Assembly: GCF_028401415.2 (NCBI RefSeq)
Contig: NZ_CP171821.2
Span: 4,092,001-4,156,000, forward strand
Reading direction: 5' to 3'
Source: Glaciecola sp028401415
GTDB taxonomy: Bacteria; Pseudomonadota; Gammaproteobacteria; Enterobacterales; Alteromonadaceae
Length of the DNA: 64,000 nt
Shown here: positions 52,932-61,985 of the stretch, piece by piece
Position numbering within the stretch: the first letter of the stretch is position 1
How the letters are laid out: each line of letters begins with the position of its first letter
Notes under the pieces: generated by a model
Database searches by the model: none
Seen by the model: only the letters and a program-made list of their open reading frames with translations
Told to the model about the DNA's origin: nothing
Translations under genes and position numbers: made by a program

Positions 52932-54596
52932 CTAGCTAATCTTTTTATATTTCAAACGATGAGGCTCTACCACATCTTGACCATAGGTGTCTTTGAGCCA
53001 AGCCGCATATTCCGTATAGTTACCCTCATAGAAGTTGATCTTACCTTCGTCTCGGTAATCCATAATGTGCGTTGCAACACGGTCTAAAAACCAGCGATCG
53101 TGCGAAATCACCATCACACATCCCGGGAACTCTAATATGGCATTTTCTAAGGCACGCAAGGTTTCCACGTCAAGATCGTTGGTTGGCTCATCTAGCAGTA
53201 GGGTATTTCCACCCGCTTTAAGAAGCTTTGCCAGATGTAGACGATTGCGTTCACCGCCTGATAAATCTTTGACAAACTTTTGCTGATCGGTGCCTTTAAA
53301 ATTAAAGCGAGAGCAATAAGCACGACTGTTAATCTCAAAGCTGCCTATGCGTATAATATCTTGGCCCTCGGATAGCTCTTGAAACACCGTGCCGGTCTCA
53401 TTCATATTGTTTCTGAACTGGTCGACACTGGCAATTTGGACGCTTTCGCCAATTTCAATCGTGCCTGAATCTGGTGTTTCTTTGCCGGTAAGCATTTTAA
53501 ACAGGGTCGATTTACCTGCGCCGTTGGGTCCAATAATGCCAACGATTGCACCTTTGGGTACTTTGAATGAAAGGTCGTCGATGAGCAGGCGATCACCATA
53601 AGACTTTTTCAAATGGCTAACTTCGATCACTTTATCACCCAAGCGCTCCCCGGGGGGAATAAACAGCTCGTTGGTTTCGTTCCGCTTTTGATAGTCATTG
53701 GTATTTAGCTCTTCAAACTTCGCCATTCTTGCTTTGCTTTTTGCCTGGCGACCCTTGGGATTACTTCGCACCCATTCAAGCTCTTGCTTAATCGACTTTT
53801 GGCGCGCGTTTTCTGCTCGCTCCTCTTGCTCAAGTCTCGCGTCTTTTTGCTCCAACCAGCTAGAGTAATTACCTTCCCAGGGGATCCCTTCTCCCCTGTC
53901 GAGCTCTAAAATCCAACCAGCGACATTATCCAGAAAATACCTATCGTGCGTAATGGCAACAACGGTTCCTTCGTAATCATGTAAAAAGCGCTCTAACCAA
54001 GCGACTGATTCAGCATCTAGATGGTTTGTCGGCTCATCGAGAAGCAGCATTTCAGGCTTTTCTAACAGCAACTTACATAGGGCGACTCGGCGTTGTTCGC
54101 CGCCAGAAAGTTTGCTGACGTCTGCATCCCAAGGTGGAAGGCGCAAGGCGTCGGCAGCCCGTTCGAGCGCGTTGTCGAGATTATGCCCATCTTTGCTTTG
54201 AATAATAGCTTCAAGTTCGCCTTGCTCTTTGGCCAGTGCGTCAAAATCTGCACCGTCTTCCGCATAGGCGGCATAGACCTCATCTAAGCGTTTGAGAGCA
54301 TGAACGACATCTTCGACCGCCTCTTCAATATTTCCGCGCACATCTTTACTCTCGTTTAACTTAGGTTCTTGAGCCAGATAACCGACTTTTAACCCGGGCT
54401 GCGGCCGTGCTTCGCCCTCAATGTCGGTATCAAGACCGGCCATGATTTTAAGCAGTGTTGATTTACCCGCGCCATTTAAACCTAAAACCCCTATTTTGGC
54501 GCCTGGGAAAAAACTGAGGGAAATGTTCTTGAGAATGTGACGGTTAGGAGGCACGACTTTGCCAACCCTATGCATACTATAAACAAATTGGGCCAT
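52932..54596 (-). CDS. ettA: Energy-dependent translational throttle protein EttA
   Basis: EttA is an ABC-F ATPase that binds the ribosomal E site and gates the first peptide bond according to the ATP/ADP ratio. The 554-residue length matches E. coli (555). It has two ABC domains: Walker A GLNGAGKST at 39-47 and GPNGAGKST near 355, signatures LSGGEQRR and LSGGERNR, and between them a linker with RSNPKGRQAKSKARMAKFEE, the PtIM region. It has no membrane part. It starts with ATG at 54596. Confidence 0.96.
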   Translation of the reverse strand: MAQFVYSMHRVGKVVPPNRHILKNISLSFFPGAKIGVLGLNGAGKSTLLKIMAGLDTDIEGEARPQPGLKVGYLAQEPKLNESKDVRGNIEEAVEDVVHALKRLDEVYAAYAEDGADFDALAKEQGELEAIIQSKDGHNLDNALERAADALRLPPWDADVSKLSGGEQRRVALCKLLLEKPEMLLLDEPTNHLDAESVAWLERFLHDYEGTVVAITHDRYFLDNVAGWILELDRGEGIPWEGNYSSWLEQKDARLEQEERAENARQKSIKQELEWVRSNPKGRQAKSKARMAKFEELNTNDYQKRNETNELFIPPGERLGDKVIEVSHLKKSYGDRLLIDDLSFKVPKGAIVGIIGPNGAGKSTLFKMLTGKETPDSGTIEIGESVQIASVDQFRNNMNETGTVFQELSEGQDIIRIGSFEINSRAYCSRFNFKGTDQQKFVKDLSGGERNRLHLAKLLKAGGNTLLLDEPTNDLDVETLRALENAILEFPGCVMVISHDRWFLDRVATHIMDYRDEGKINFYEGNYTEYAAWLKDTYGQDVVEPHRLKYKKIS

Positions 54597-54832
54597 AATT
54601 AACTCTTAAAAGCTCATGAATATTGAAACGCCTTGCAAAGACATGGTGGTCTCATATGCAAGCGAAAAGGTTATTGTAGTCGACTTAGACTGCAGATAAC
54701 ACTATTGAAGGTATTCACCGGCAACAAACTTGTTTGCAAGATATTGTTTCGCATCACATAATGATGCTTATCATACATGCTTGCGTTCATCGTCAGGCAT
54801 CTCATCTTAGATATTCTTAACAGGACATGCGT

Positions 54833-55849
54833 ATGCCTTATTCATTATTAGAGCTTGCCAAACATATCGGTGGTCACGTTGTTGGCGATAATGACCATCA
54901 GATTTCGTCAATGGCGACTCTGGCAAGTGCCAATAATGAGCAATTATCTTTTTTATCCAATAGCAAATATGCAAGTGAGCTGGAAAACACACAGGCAGGT
55001 GGCGTAATACTCAACGAAGCGCAGGCAAAAGCGTACAAAGGGAATGCCATTGTCTGTCAAAATCCTTATCTTGGATATGCCTTGATATCGCAATTATTGG
55101 ACCCAAGTCCTAAACCCCAGCCAGGAATTTCAAAATTAGCAAACATCCATGATAGCGCTAAGTTAGGAGAGAATGTATCTATTGCAGCAGGCGCTTACAT
55201 CAGCGAAGAGGTCACTATTGGTGACAATGTTTCGATTAGTAGTGGCGTATTTATCGGTCCTGGCGCTCGCATTGGCGACGGATGTCACTTGCGTGCAAAC
55301 GTAAGCATTTATCATCACGTCATACTTGATAAAAACGTATCCATTCATAGCGGAACGGTTGTAGGTTCCGACGGATTTGGATATGCAAATGACAAAGGGG
55401 CATGGATAAAAATCCCTCAAACCGGCTCAGTACGTATCGGTGCAAATACCGAAATTGGTGCAAACGCTTGTATTGACCGCGGCGCGTTAGACGATACCGT
55501 TATTGGCAAAAACTGCATCATAGATAATCTAGTGCAGATTGCGCATAATTGCGTGATTGGCGACTATTCGTGTATTTGTGGCCATACCGGCATAGCCGGG
55601 TCGGTGTCCATTGGAAAGCATGTCGTAATTGCTGGGAGTGTGGGGATCAACGGCCACATTAACATTTGTGACAATGTGCAGGTCACCGGTTTTTCTATGG
55701 TAACTAAGAGCATTACCGAGCCCGGTGTTTATTCATCAGGTATCCCAGTGTCGCCCACTCGGGAGTGGCAAAAAAATACAGTTAAACTGCGAAACATCGA
55801 CAAACTCTACGAGCGCGTAAAGTCTTTAGAGCGTCAAGCGAAAGTCTAA
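54833..55849 (+). CDS. lpxD: UDP-3-O-acylglucosamine N-acyltransferase
   Basis: LpxD adds the second hydroxyacyl chain in lipid A synthesis. The 338-residue protein has the N-terminal uridine-binding domain and a left-handed beta-helix of hexapeptide repeats (from about residue 103), the catalytic His238 in LVQIAHNCVIG, and the C-terminal TEPGVYSSGIPVSPTREW and ERVKSLERQAKV. The ATG at 54833 is preferred because AGGA lies 7 bases upstream; the ATG at 54827 is too close. Normally lpxD lies in bamA-ompH-lpxD-fabZ-lpxA; here it stands alone between ettA and glyA, so it may be a second copy. Confidence 0.93.
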   Translation: MPYSLLELAKHIGGHVVGDNDHQISSMATLASANNEQLSFLSNSKYASELENTQAGGVILNEAQAKAYKGNAIVCQNPYLGYALISQLLDPSPKPQPGISKLANIHDSAKLGENVSIAAGAYISEEVTIGDNVSISSGVFIGPGARIGDGCHLRANVSIYHHVILDKNVSIHSGTVVGSDGFGYANDKGAWIKIPQTGSVRIGANTEIGANACIDRGALDDTVIGKNCIIDNLVQIAHNCVIGDYSCICGHTGIAGSVSIGKHVVIAGSVGINGHINICDNVQVTGFSMVTKSITEPGVYSSGIPVSPTREWQKNTVKLRNIDKLYERVKSLERQAKV

Positions 55850-55984
55850 CGATATGCTACCAATCTGCTTGTCAAAGCAGTAAAGAATCACGCGCAAATG
55901 ATTGTGGTTTATTTTGCTTTTCACCCTATACAAAAGTCTGAATTGTTTTAGAATAGCGGCTGATTTTTAGTGTCGTTATTAAAT

Positions 55985-56088
55985 AACCTCAACGCAGTAC
56001 TTCACGTTTTTATCACTACTTGGTGATAATTTAATAAATACATTGATAAAACAAGCATTTGCACTATCGCTTATCCCGAGTTGAGGTT
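55985..56088. mobile_element. MITE-like element family B, copy 2
   Basis: A 104-bp element beginning AACCTCAACGCAGTACTTCA and ending CGCTTATCCCGAGTTGAGGTT. It is flanked by direct repeats AAAT (55981-55984 and 56089-56092). Its right part matches copy 1 (47639-47738) in reverse complement, including the AT-rich middle around ATTTAATAAATACATTG; the left terminus is less well kept. It lies 68 bases upstream of the glyA start, so glyA transcripts starting upstream carry it in their 5' leader. The rest of 55850-56156 holds only a probable glyA promoter region. Confidence 0.88.
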
Positions 56089-56156
56089 AAATAAGAATTT
56101 AGGGTAAAGGTCTTGTGCTTAGCGTGCGCTCTACCTGTGCGAGGAAAGGAGAATTT

Positions 56157-57413
56157 GTGTTATCCAGTAAAATGACTATCGAGCAGTTCGATCCCGAATT
56201 GTCCGAAGCAATGGAAAAAGAAAAACAGCGCCAAGAGCATCATATAGAGCTTATTGCATCTGAAAACTATTGCAGTCCTCGTGTACTGGAAGCACAAGGC
56301 TCGCAGCTTACTAATAAATATGCAGAAGGCTACCCCGGTAAGCGCTACTACGGCGGTTGCGAATATGTAGATATCGCAGAAGAGCTTGCCATTGAGCGAG
56401 CAAAAGAGCTGTTTGGATGTAGCTATGCGAACGTCCAACCACATTCAGGCTCACAAGCTAACACCGCCGTTTTTATGGCTTTAATAGACGCCAACGATAC
56501 AGTACTTGGTATGAGTCTGGCGGATGGTGGGCACTTAACTCACGGTTCACACGTCAACTTTTCTGGCAAAACTTATAACGCAGTCCAATACGGTTTGCAC
56601 CCAGATACTGGTGTCATTGATTACGAGCAAGTTGAAAAATTAGCGCTTGAACACAAACCCAAACTAATTATTGGCGGCTTTTCTGCCTACTCGGGTGTGG
56701 TTGACTGGGCACGATTTAGAGAAATCGCTGACAAAGTCGGTGCATATTTGCTGGTTGATATGGCGCATGTAGCTGGACTTGTCGCTGCTGGTGAATACCC
56801 AAGCCCAATTCCTCATGCCCATGTTGTCACAACCACAACTCACAAAACACTCGCAGGCCCACGCGGTGGCTTAATTCTTTCAAACTGCGGTGACGAAACG
56901 CTTTACAAAAAGTTCAACAGTGCAGTGTTCCCAGGAAACCAAGGTGGACCGCTTTGCCATGTGATTGCAGCTAAAGCCGTAGCATTCAAAGAGGCCTTGT
57001 CTGAAGACTTTAAGGTATATCAAAAGCAAGTGCTTAAAAATGCAAAAGCAATGGTGTCAGTGATGCAGGAGCGCGGCTACACTATCGTTTCAAACGGAAC
57101 TGACAATCACCTATTCCTGCTGGATTTAATTAACAAAGATATTACCGGTAAAGATGCAGATGCAGCTTTAGGTCGCGCAAACATTACGGTAAATAAAAAC
57201 TCTGTTCCAAACGACCCGCGCTCACCTTTTGTGACTAGTGGCCTTCGCATCGGTTCGCCCGCTATCACGCGCAGAGGCTTCACGGAAGCTGAAGCTAAGC
57301 AAGTGGCAACGTGGATTTGCGATGTGCTTGATAACATGGGCGATGAATCTGTGATTGATAGAGTAAAGGGCGAAGTTGTCAGCTTGTGCGAAAAATTCCC
57401 GGTTTACGGTTAA
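56157..57413 (+). CDS. glyA: Serine hydroxymethyltransferase
   Basis: GlyA interconverts serine and glycine with tetrahydrofolate and supplies methylene-THF, the substrate of FolD. The 418-residue protein (E. coli 417) has the pyridoxal phosphate lysine Lys230 in VVTTTTHKTLAGPRGG, and IELIASENYCSPRV and KYAEGYPGKRYYGGCEY near the N-terminus. The start is GTG at 56157 with AAGGAG 6 bases upstream; the frame is open to 56115, but no homologous residues lie there. nrdR starts 5 bases after the stop. Confidence 0.97.
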   Translation: MLSSKMTIEQFDPELSEAMEKEKQRQEHHIELIASENYCSPRVLEAQGSQLTNKYAEGYPGKRYYGGCEYVDIAEELAIERAKELFGCSYANVQPHSGSQANTAVFMALIDANDTVLGMSLADGGHLTHGSHVNFSGKTYNAVQYGLHPDTGVIDYEQVEKLALEHKPKLIIGGFSAYSGVVDWARFREIADKVGAYLLVDMAHVAGLVAAGEYPSPIPHAHVVTTTTHKTLAGPRGGLILSNCGDETLYKKFNSAVFPGNQGGPLCHVIAAKAVAFKEALSEDFKVYQKQVLKNAKAMVSVMQERGYTIVSNGTDNHLFLLDLINKDITGKDADAALGRANITVNKNSVPNDPRSPFVTSGLRIGSPAITRRGFTEAEAKQVATWICDVLDNMGDESVIDRVKGEVVSLCEKFPVYG

Positions 57414-57418
57414 TTTAA

Positions 57419-57877
57419 ATGTTTTGTCCTTTTTGCACGGCGCAAGAAACCAAGGTCATTGATTCAAGGCTTGTGTCTGACGGGGCTCAAATCAGGCGCA
57501 GGCGCCAGTGTCTGGAGTGCAGTGAACGTTTTACCACCTTTGAGGCAGCGGAGTTGGTCATGCCTCGCATCGTCAAACGCGACCATACTCGAGAACCATT
57601 TAATGAAGAAAAGCTAATGGCGGGTTTGCAAAGGGCCCTAGAAAAACGCCCTGTGAGTATTGAGGCGATTGAGCAGTGTGTGTTTCAGATAAAAGCGGCG
57701 CTTCGAGCAACAGGTGAGCGGGAAGTCAAAAGTGAATATGTTGGCGAGCTGATCATGGAAGCGCTTAAAAAGCTTGATAAAGTAGCCTATGTGCGTTTTG
57801 CTTCGGTCTATCGTTCTTTTGAAGACGTAAAAGAATTCGGCGAAGAAATAGCGAGATTAGCTGAAAGCAACAAATAA
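57419..57877 (+). CDS. nrdR: Transcriptional repressor NrdR
   Basis: NrdR represses ribonucleotide reductase genes and responds to ATP and dATP. The 152-residue protein has the zinc ribbon with Cys3, Cys6, Cys31 and Cys34 and the ATP-cone domain (PRIVKRDHTREPFNEEKLMAGLQRALEKRPV). It lies 5 bases after glyA and 41 before ribD, the conserved glyA-nrdR-ribD neighbourhood. Confidence 0.97.
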   Translation: MFCPFCTAQETKVIDSRLVSDGAQIRRRRQCLECSERFTTFEAAELVMPRIVKRDHTREPFNEEKLMAGLQRALEKRPVSIEAIEQCVFQIKAALRATGEREVKSEYVGELIMEALKKLDKVAYVRFASVYRSFEDVKEFGEEIARLAESNK

Positions 57878-57918
57878 GCATTTGGCGCGGCTCTATGCCC
57901 TGCAATAGGAACTTGTAG

Positions 57919-59067
57919 ATGAAAACGTCCGATGACTTCAGTGCCCAAGACGCCGCCTTTATGGCGCACGCACTTTCACTTGCCGAAAAAGGTCGATTTT
58001 CAACCACACCAAACCCCGCTGTCGGTTGTGTCATTGTTGACGATGATAACGAGATAGTAGCCCAAGGCTACCATGAAGTTGCTGGCGGTCATCATGCCGA
58101 GGTGAATGCACTCAACCAAGCGGGCGATAAGGCAAAAAACGCAAGTGTTTATGTAACCCTTGAACCTTGCGCGCACCATGGTCGCACAGGACCATGTGCT
58201 GAAGCGCTTGTAAACGCAGGTGTGCGCAGAGTGACTATTGCATCCATTGATCCTAATCCTCTTGTTGCTGGCAAAGGCATGGATATACTAACGCGAGCTG
58301 GCGTAGATGTTAGGTTTGGTTTGATGCAATCTCAGGCGTCAGCCCTCAACCGCGCTTTTTTTCACCGTATGCAAAACCAACGGCCTTACGTGGTGTTAAA
58401 GCTCGCATCAAGTTTGGATGGCAAAACAGCGCTTCAAAACGGCCTGAGTCAATGGATAACCAGCGAAGACGCGCGCAAAGATGTGCAAAAAGAGCGAGCA
58501 CTTTCTTGCGCCATTTTAACCGGTTCTGGTACCGCCCTTGTTGACAACCCCCGATTAAATGTTCGTCCAGACCAACTTCCTGATAAAGATAGCCTTGCTT
58601 TCAAAAGTCGAAATAAACAGCCCTTGAGGGTGGTTATTGATGGTAAAGGGCAGCTGCATAGTAATTTGACGCTTATCGAAGATGGCGCCGCTACTTTGAT
58701 ATACAATCGAAAATTTAATCATGCCCTTGATTTTGAGCATGTGACCCAAGTGCAAATAATGCCTGAAAAGGATGAACGCCACCTTAACTTATCGCGTATT
58801 TTAGCTGACATTGGCAAACGCAATATTAACCGGCTTTTTGTGGAGGCGGGCGCGAAGTTAGCGGGTGCTTTGCTCGAGGCAGGTTTGGTGGATGAGTTGT
58901 TGCTGTATATTGCGCCAAAGATGCTTGGAGGCGGGGCGCGAGAATTAATATCTGGCGACGCAAAAACATCTTTGGATCAAGCGCTTGAGACTCAAATAAG
59001 TGAATTGCGACACATAGGGAAGGATATAAAGATTAAATGTACTTTCCCTATGAAAAAGGTGTCTTGA
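57919..59067 (+). CDS. ribD: Riboflavin deaminase/reductase RibD
   Basis: RibD performs two consecutive steps of riboflavin synthesis: deamination of the pyrimidine and reduction of the ribosyl side chain. The 382-residue protein has the zinc-dependent deaminase domain (His59-Ala-Glu61 and Cys84, Cys93 in PCAHHGRTGPC) and the C-terminal NADPH reductase domain (GLSQWITSEDARKDV, LFVEAGAKLAGALL). The frame starts with ATG at 57919. Confidence 0.96.
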   Translation: MKTSDDFSAQDAAFMAHALSLAEKGRFSTTPNPAVGCVIVDDDNEIVAQGYHEVAGGHHAEVNALNQAGDKAKNASVYVTLEPCAHHGRTGPCAEALVNAGVRRVTIASIDPNPLVAGKGMDILTRAGVDVRFGLMQSQASALNRAFFHRMQNQRPYVVLKLASSLDGKTALQNGLSQWITSEDARKDVQKERALSCAILTGSGTALVDNPRLNVRPDQLPDKDSLAFKSRNKQPLRVVIDGKGQLHSNLTLIEDGAATLIYNRKFNHALDFEHVTQVQIMPEKDERHLNLSRILADIGKRNINRLFVEAGAKLAGALLEAGLVDELLLYIAPKMLGGGARELISGDAKTSLDQALETQISELRHIGKDIKIKCTFPMKKVS

Positions 59068-59144
59068 GTTAGGCTTTGCTTAACTTAAATTTAGGCGAAA
59101 ACGCATTTCCCACAATTCAGGGAACTCAATAAAAGTGAGGCAAT

Positions 59145-59804
59145 ATGTTTACCGGGATTATAGAAGCCGTTGGTGAAATAAGTGCATTGGATAATAAAGG
59201 TGATGACATTCGCCTCACCGTGCAGTCTAAAACGCTTGATATGTCTGATGTCCACCTAGGCGATAGTATTGCAACCAACGGAGTATGCCTAACCGTGGTT
59301 GAGAAAGGCGATGATTACTATCGGGCCGATGTGTCTGCTGAAACAATTAAGTACACCGGCTTTGCAAACTATTCAGCAGGCAGTCGTGTCAACCTCGAAA
59401 AGGCAATGCGCACTGACAGCCGATTTGGCGGCCACATTGTTTCTGGACATGTTGATGGTGTAGGTCATGTTGAATCGATTGTAGAGCACACGCGTTATGT
59501 TGAAGTATGGGTAAAGGCACCTGATTCGCTTGCTAAATATATCGCACACAAGGGTTCCATCACAGTGGATGGCGTCAGTCTGACTGTAAATGAAGTGAAA
59601 GGCGCTTCATTTATGCTTTGGCTCATTCCACACACGCTAAAAGAAACGGTGATTGGAGACTATAAAGTTGGGACTGCCGTTAACTTGGAAGTTGATGTTA
59701 TTGCCAGATATTTAGAGCGTTTGATGCTCGGCGATAAGGCGGCACACACAGACACTCACGATATCAGCCTGAACTTTTTAGCGGAACACGGGTATTTGAA
59801 GTAG
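59145..59804 (+). CDS. ribE: Riboflavin synthase alpha subunit
   Basis: This enzyme joins two lumazine molecules to give riboflavin. The 219-residue protein shows the duplicated lumazine-binding domains: MFTGIIEAVGEISAL with GDSIATNGVCLTVVE, and FGGHIVSGHVDGVGHV with GSITVDGVSLTVNEV. Also called ribC in E. coli. It lies between ribD and ribBA. Confidence 0.96.
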   Translation: MFTGIIEAVGEISALDNKGDDIRLTVQSKTLDMSDVHLGDSIATNGVCLTVVEKGDDYYRADVSAETIKYTGFANYSAGSRVNLEKAMRTDSRFGGHIVSGHVDGVGHVESIVEHTRYVEVWVKAPDSLAKYIAHKGSITVDGVSLTVNEVKGASFMLWLIPHTLKETVIGDYKVGTAVNLEVDVIARYLERLMLGDKAAHTDTHDISLNFLAEHGYLK

Positions 59805-59872
59805 CAAATTGTTTTCTAAAGGCATATTGCTCAATCGTCATACAGGCGACTAATTTTAAGGTAAGGCATTAG

Positions 59873-60973
59873 ATGGCATTAGACAGCACAAAAGACATCA
59901 TCGAGGATATCCGTCAAGGTAAAATGGTTATCCTGATGGATGATGAAGACCGAGAAAACGAAGGTGACATCATAATGGCAGCTCAGCACGTGACGCCGCA
60001 GGCCATTAATTTTATGGTCACGCATGCACGCGGCCTAGTGTGCTTGCCGATGACAACCGAAAGATGTCGCAAACTTAAATTACCGTTGATGGTAGACAAA
60101 AATAGCGCTCAATTCTCCACTAACTTTACCGTCTCCATTGAAGCGCGAGAAGGCGTCACAACTGGTATTTCTGCAGCAGATCGCGCTACAACCATTCAAG
60201 CTGCGGTGGCAAGCGATGCAGTGGCAGATGATATCGTACAGCCTGGTCATATTTTCCCCCTTATTGCCAAAGAAGGTGGTGTACTCAACCGTGCCGGACA
60301 TACTGAAGCGGGTGTCGATTTAGCGCGCTTGGCGGGTTGCGAACCTGCAGCGGTTATAGTGGAGATCCTAAACGAAGATGGATCAATGGCAAGACGCCCT
60401 GAGTTGGAGAGGTTTGCTGAACAACATAATTTAAAAATTGGCACTATTGCAGACTTAATTGAATATCGAAATTTAAATGAAACCACTATTGAGAAGGTTG
60501 CAAGTTGCAAGCTGCCTACGACTCATGGTGAGTTCGAATTAATTACCTTTAAAGATGTGATTGATAATCAAATTCACTTTGCGCTGAAGAAAGGCGAGAT
60601 TGTTGCTGAAGAACCCACATTAGTGAGAGTGCACTTGCATAATACACTCAGCGATTTATTAGGCTCAACGCGTGCTATTAATCGCTCGTTATCACTCGAA
60701 AAAGCAATGAAGCGCATTCATCAAGAAGGTGGGGTGTTAGTGCTTCTTGGTAAACAAGAAGATATAGAGGGGCAGGTTAAGCAATTTGAGGCCGAAGATA
60801 AGCAGCAGATTGCAAAGGGTAAGACTTGGCAGGGCTCGTCGAGAACGGTAGGTGTGGGCAGTCAAATCTTGGCAAGTCTCGGTATTCAAAAAATGCGCTT
60901 GCTTAGTAAGCCTATCAAATACAGTGCATTATCAGGCTATGGTTTAGAAGTCACCGAATATATTCACGATTAG
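59873..60973 (+). CDS. ribB: 3,4-dihydroxy-2-butanone 4-phosphate synthase with degenerate RibA domain
   Basis: The N-terminal half (residues 1 to about 205) is RibB, which makes dihydroxybutanone phosphate from ribulose 5-phosphate: MVILMDDEDRENEGDIIMAAQ, then HTEAGVDLARLAG and GIADLI-type strands. The C-terminal half has the size of a GTP cyclohydrolase II (RibA) domain, but the zinc ligands of RibA (a triad of Cys in a GxxxGSLxCDCG-type loop) are absent; the equivalent stretch reads LHNTLSDLLGSTRAINR. This is the RibBX type, in which the second domain has no cyclohydrolase activity, so a separate ribA is expected elsewhere. The total is 366 residues. Confidence 0.9.
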   Translation: MALDSTKDIIEDIRQGKMVILMDDEDRENEGDIIMAAQHVTPQAINFMVTHARGLVCLPMTTERCRKLKLPLMVDKNSAQFSTNFTVSIEAREGVTTGISAADRATTIQAAVASDAVADDIVQPGHIFPLIAKEGGVLNRAGHTEAGVDLARLAGCEPAAVIVEILNEDGSMARRPELERFAEQHNLKIGTIADLIEYRNLNETTIEKVASCKLPTTHGEFELITFKDVIDNQIHFALKKGEIVAEEPTLVRVHLHNTLSDLLGSTRAINRSLSLEKAMKRIHQEGGVLVLLGKQEDIEGQVKQFEAEDKQQIAKGKTWQGSSRTVGVGSQILASLGIQKMRLLSKPIKYSALSGYGLEVTEYIHD

Positions 60974-61084
60974 CTTTGCCTCTCTTGGACGCTTAGAAAG
61001 AGGTCGGTTGGTCATAATCAAAAATGCGCAAAGGCCCAGAGTTCTATGCTATACTTCGCGCCGATTTTTACAGGAGCTTATTGC

Positions 61085-61561
61085 ATGAAGGTAATTGAAG
61101 GTAATGTACGCGCTACGGGCAAAAAATTTGCAGTGGTAGTTGCTCGTTTCAACAGCTTTGTTGTTGAGAGCCTTCTCGAAGGTGCCCTTGACACACTAGA
61201 GCGGCACGGAGAAGTAAACCCTGACGACATTACCGTCGTGCGTGTCCCCGGTGCATATGAAATGCCGCTGGCGGCTAAAAAAGTAGCGGAATCTGGAAAG
61301 TTTGATGCAATCATTGCATTAGGCGCAGTCATTCGCGGCGGCACCCCCCACTTCGATTTTGTTGCAGGTGAATGTAATAAAGGGCTTGCTCAAGTTTCAC
61401 TTGATTCTAGCATCCCGGTTGCCTTTGGCGTGATCACTACGGACAGTATTGAGCAAGCGATTGAGCGTTCTGGCACTAAAGCCGGCAATAAAGGGGCGGA
61501 GGCTGCATCAACTGCACTAGAGATGGTTAACGTACTTAGCGAAATAGACGGAAGTCTCTAG
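61085..61561 (+). CDS. ribH: 6,7-dimethyl-8-ribityllumazine synthase
   Basis: RibH condenses the pyrimidine and dihydroxybutanone phosphate to lumazine. The 158-residue sequence contains VVVARFNSFVVESLLEGALD, VPGAYEMPLAAK, GAVIRGGTPHFDFVA, and FGVITTDSIEQAIERSGTKAGNKG. The ATG at 61085 is preceded by AGGAG 8 bases away; an upstream ATG at 61046 lies before that ribosome site and is rejected. A TATACT box at 61050-61055 probably gives an extra promoter here. nusB overlaps the stop by one base. Confidence 0.97.
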   Translation: MKVIEGNVRATGKKFAVVVARFNSFVVESLLEGALDTLERHGEVNPDDITVVRVPGAYEMPLAAKKVAESGKFDAIIALGAVIRGGTPHFDFVAGECNKGLAQVSLDSSIPVAFGVITTDSIEQAIERSGTKAGNKGAEAASTALEMVNVLSEIDGSL

Positions 61562-61983
61562 TGAAGGCATCGCATCGAAAAAAGGCGCGTGAGCTCGCGC
61601 TTCAGGCCTTGTACAGCTACCTGATGAGTGGAAACGATATGAAGCAAGTTGAGCTGCATATTGCTACAACTAACGATATGGCCAAAGTAGACGTAGCATA
61701 TTTTCAGGATATTTTACAAGGGATTGCGAAAGACCCTGATGCAATTGACAAGGCGTATAAAGCTTATTTAGGAAGACTGCCTGAAGAGCTAGATCCGATT
61801 GAAAAATCCATTATGCGCTTAGCTACCTTCGAGCTTGTTCATCGAATCGACACGCCGTTTAAGGTGGTGATAAATGAAGCGATAGAGCTTGCAAAAACAT
61901 TTGGTGCAGAAGAGAGCCACAAATTTATTAATGGTGCCTTGGACAAAGCAGTGAAAACCTTACGAAAAGACGAACGAGCTTAG
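61561..61983 (+). CDS. nusB: Transcription antitermination factor NusB
   Basis: NusB with NusE (S10) binds boxA RNA and prevents early termination of rRNA transcripts. The 140-residue helical protein contains RRKARELALQALYSYLMSG-type residues at the start (HRKKARELALQALYSYLMSG), then LDPIEKSIMRLATFEL and VINEAIELAKTFGAEESHKFINGALDK. The GTG start at 61561 overlaps the ribH stop. thiL begins 2 bases after its stop. Confidence 0.96.
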   Translation: MKASHRKKARELALQALYSYLMSGNDMKQVELHIATTNDMAKVDVAYFQDILQGIAKDPDAIDKAYKAYLGRLPEELDPIEKSIMRLATFELVHRIDTPFKVVINEAIELAKTFGAEESHKFINGALDKAVKTLRKDERA

Positions 61984-61985
61984 GT

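Noticed and set aside
57878..61084. FMN riboswitch upstream of the riboflavin genes
   Set aside because: The gaps before ribD, ribE, ribBA and ribH are 41 to 111 bases, too short for the roughly 130-base RFN element, and its conserved bases were not seen.
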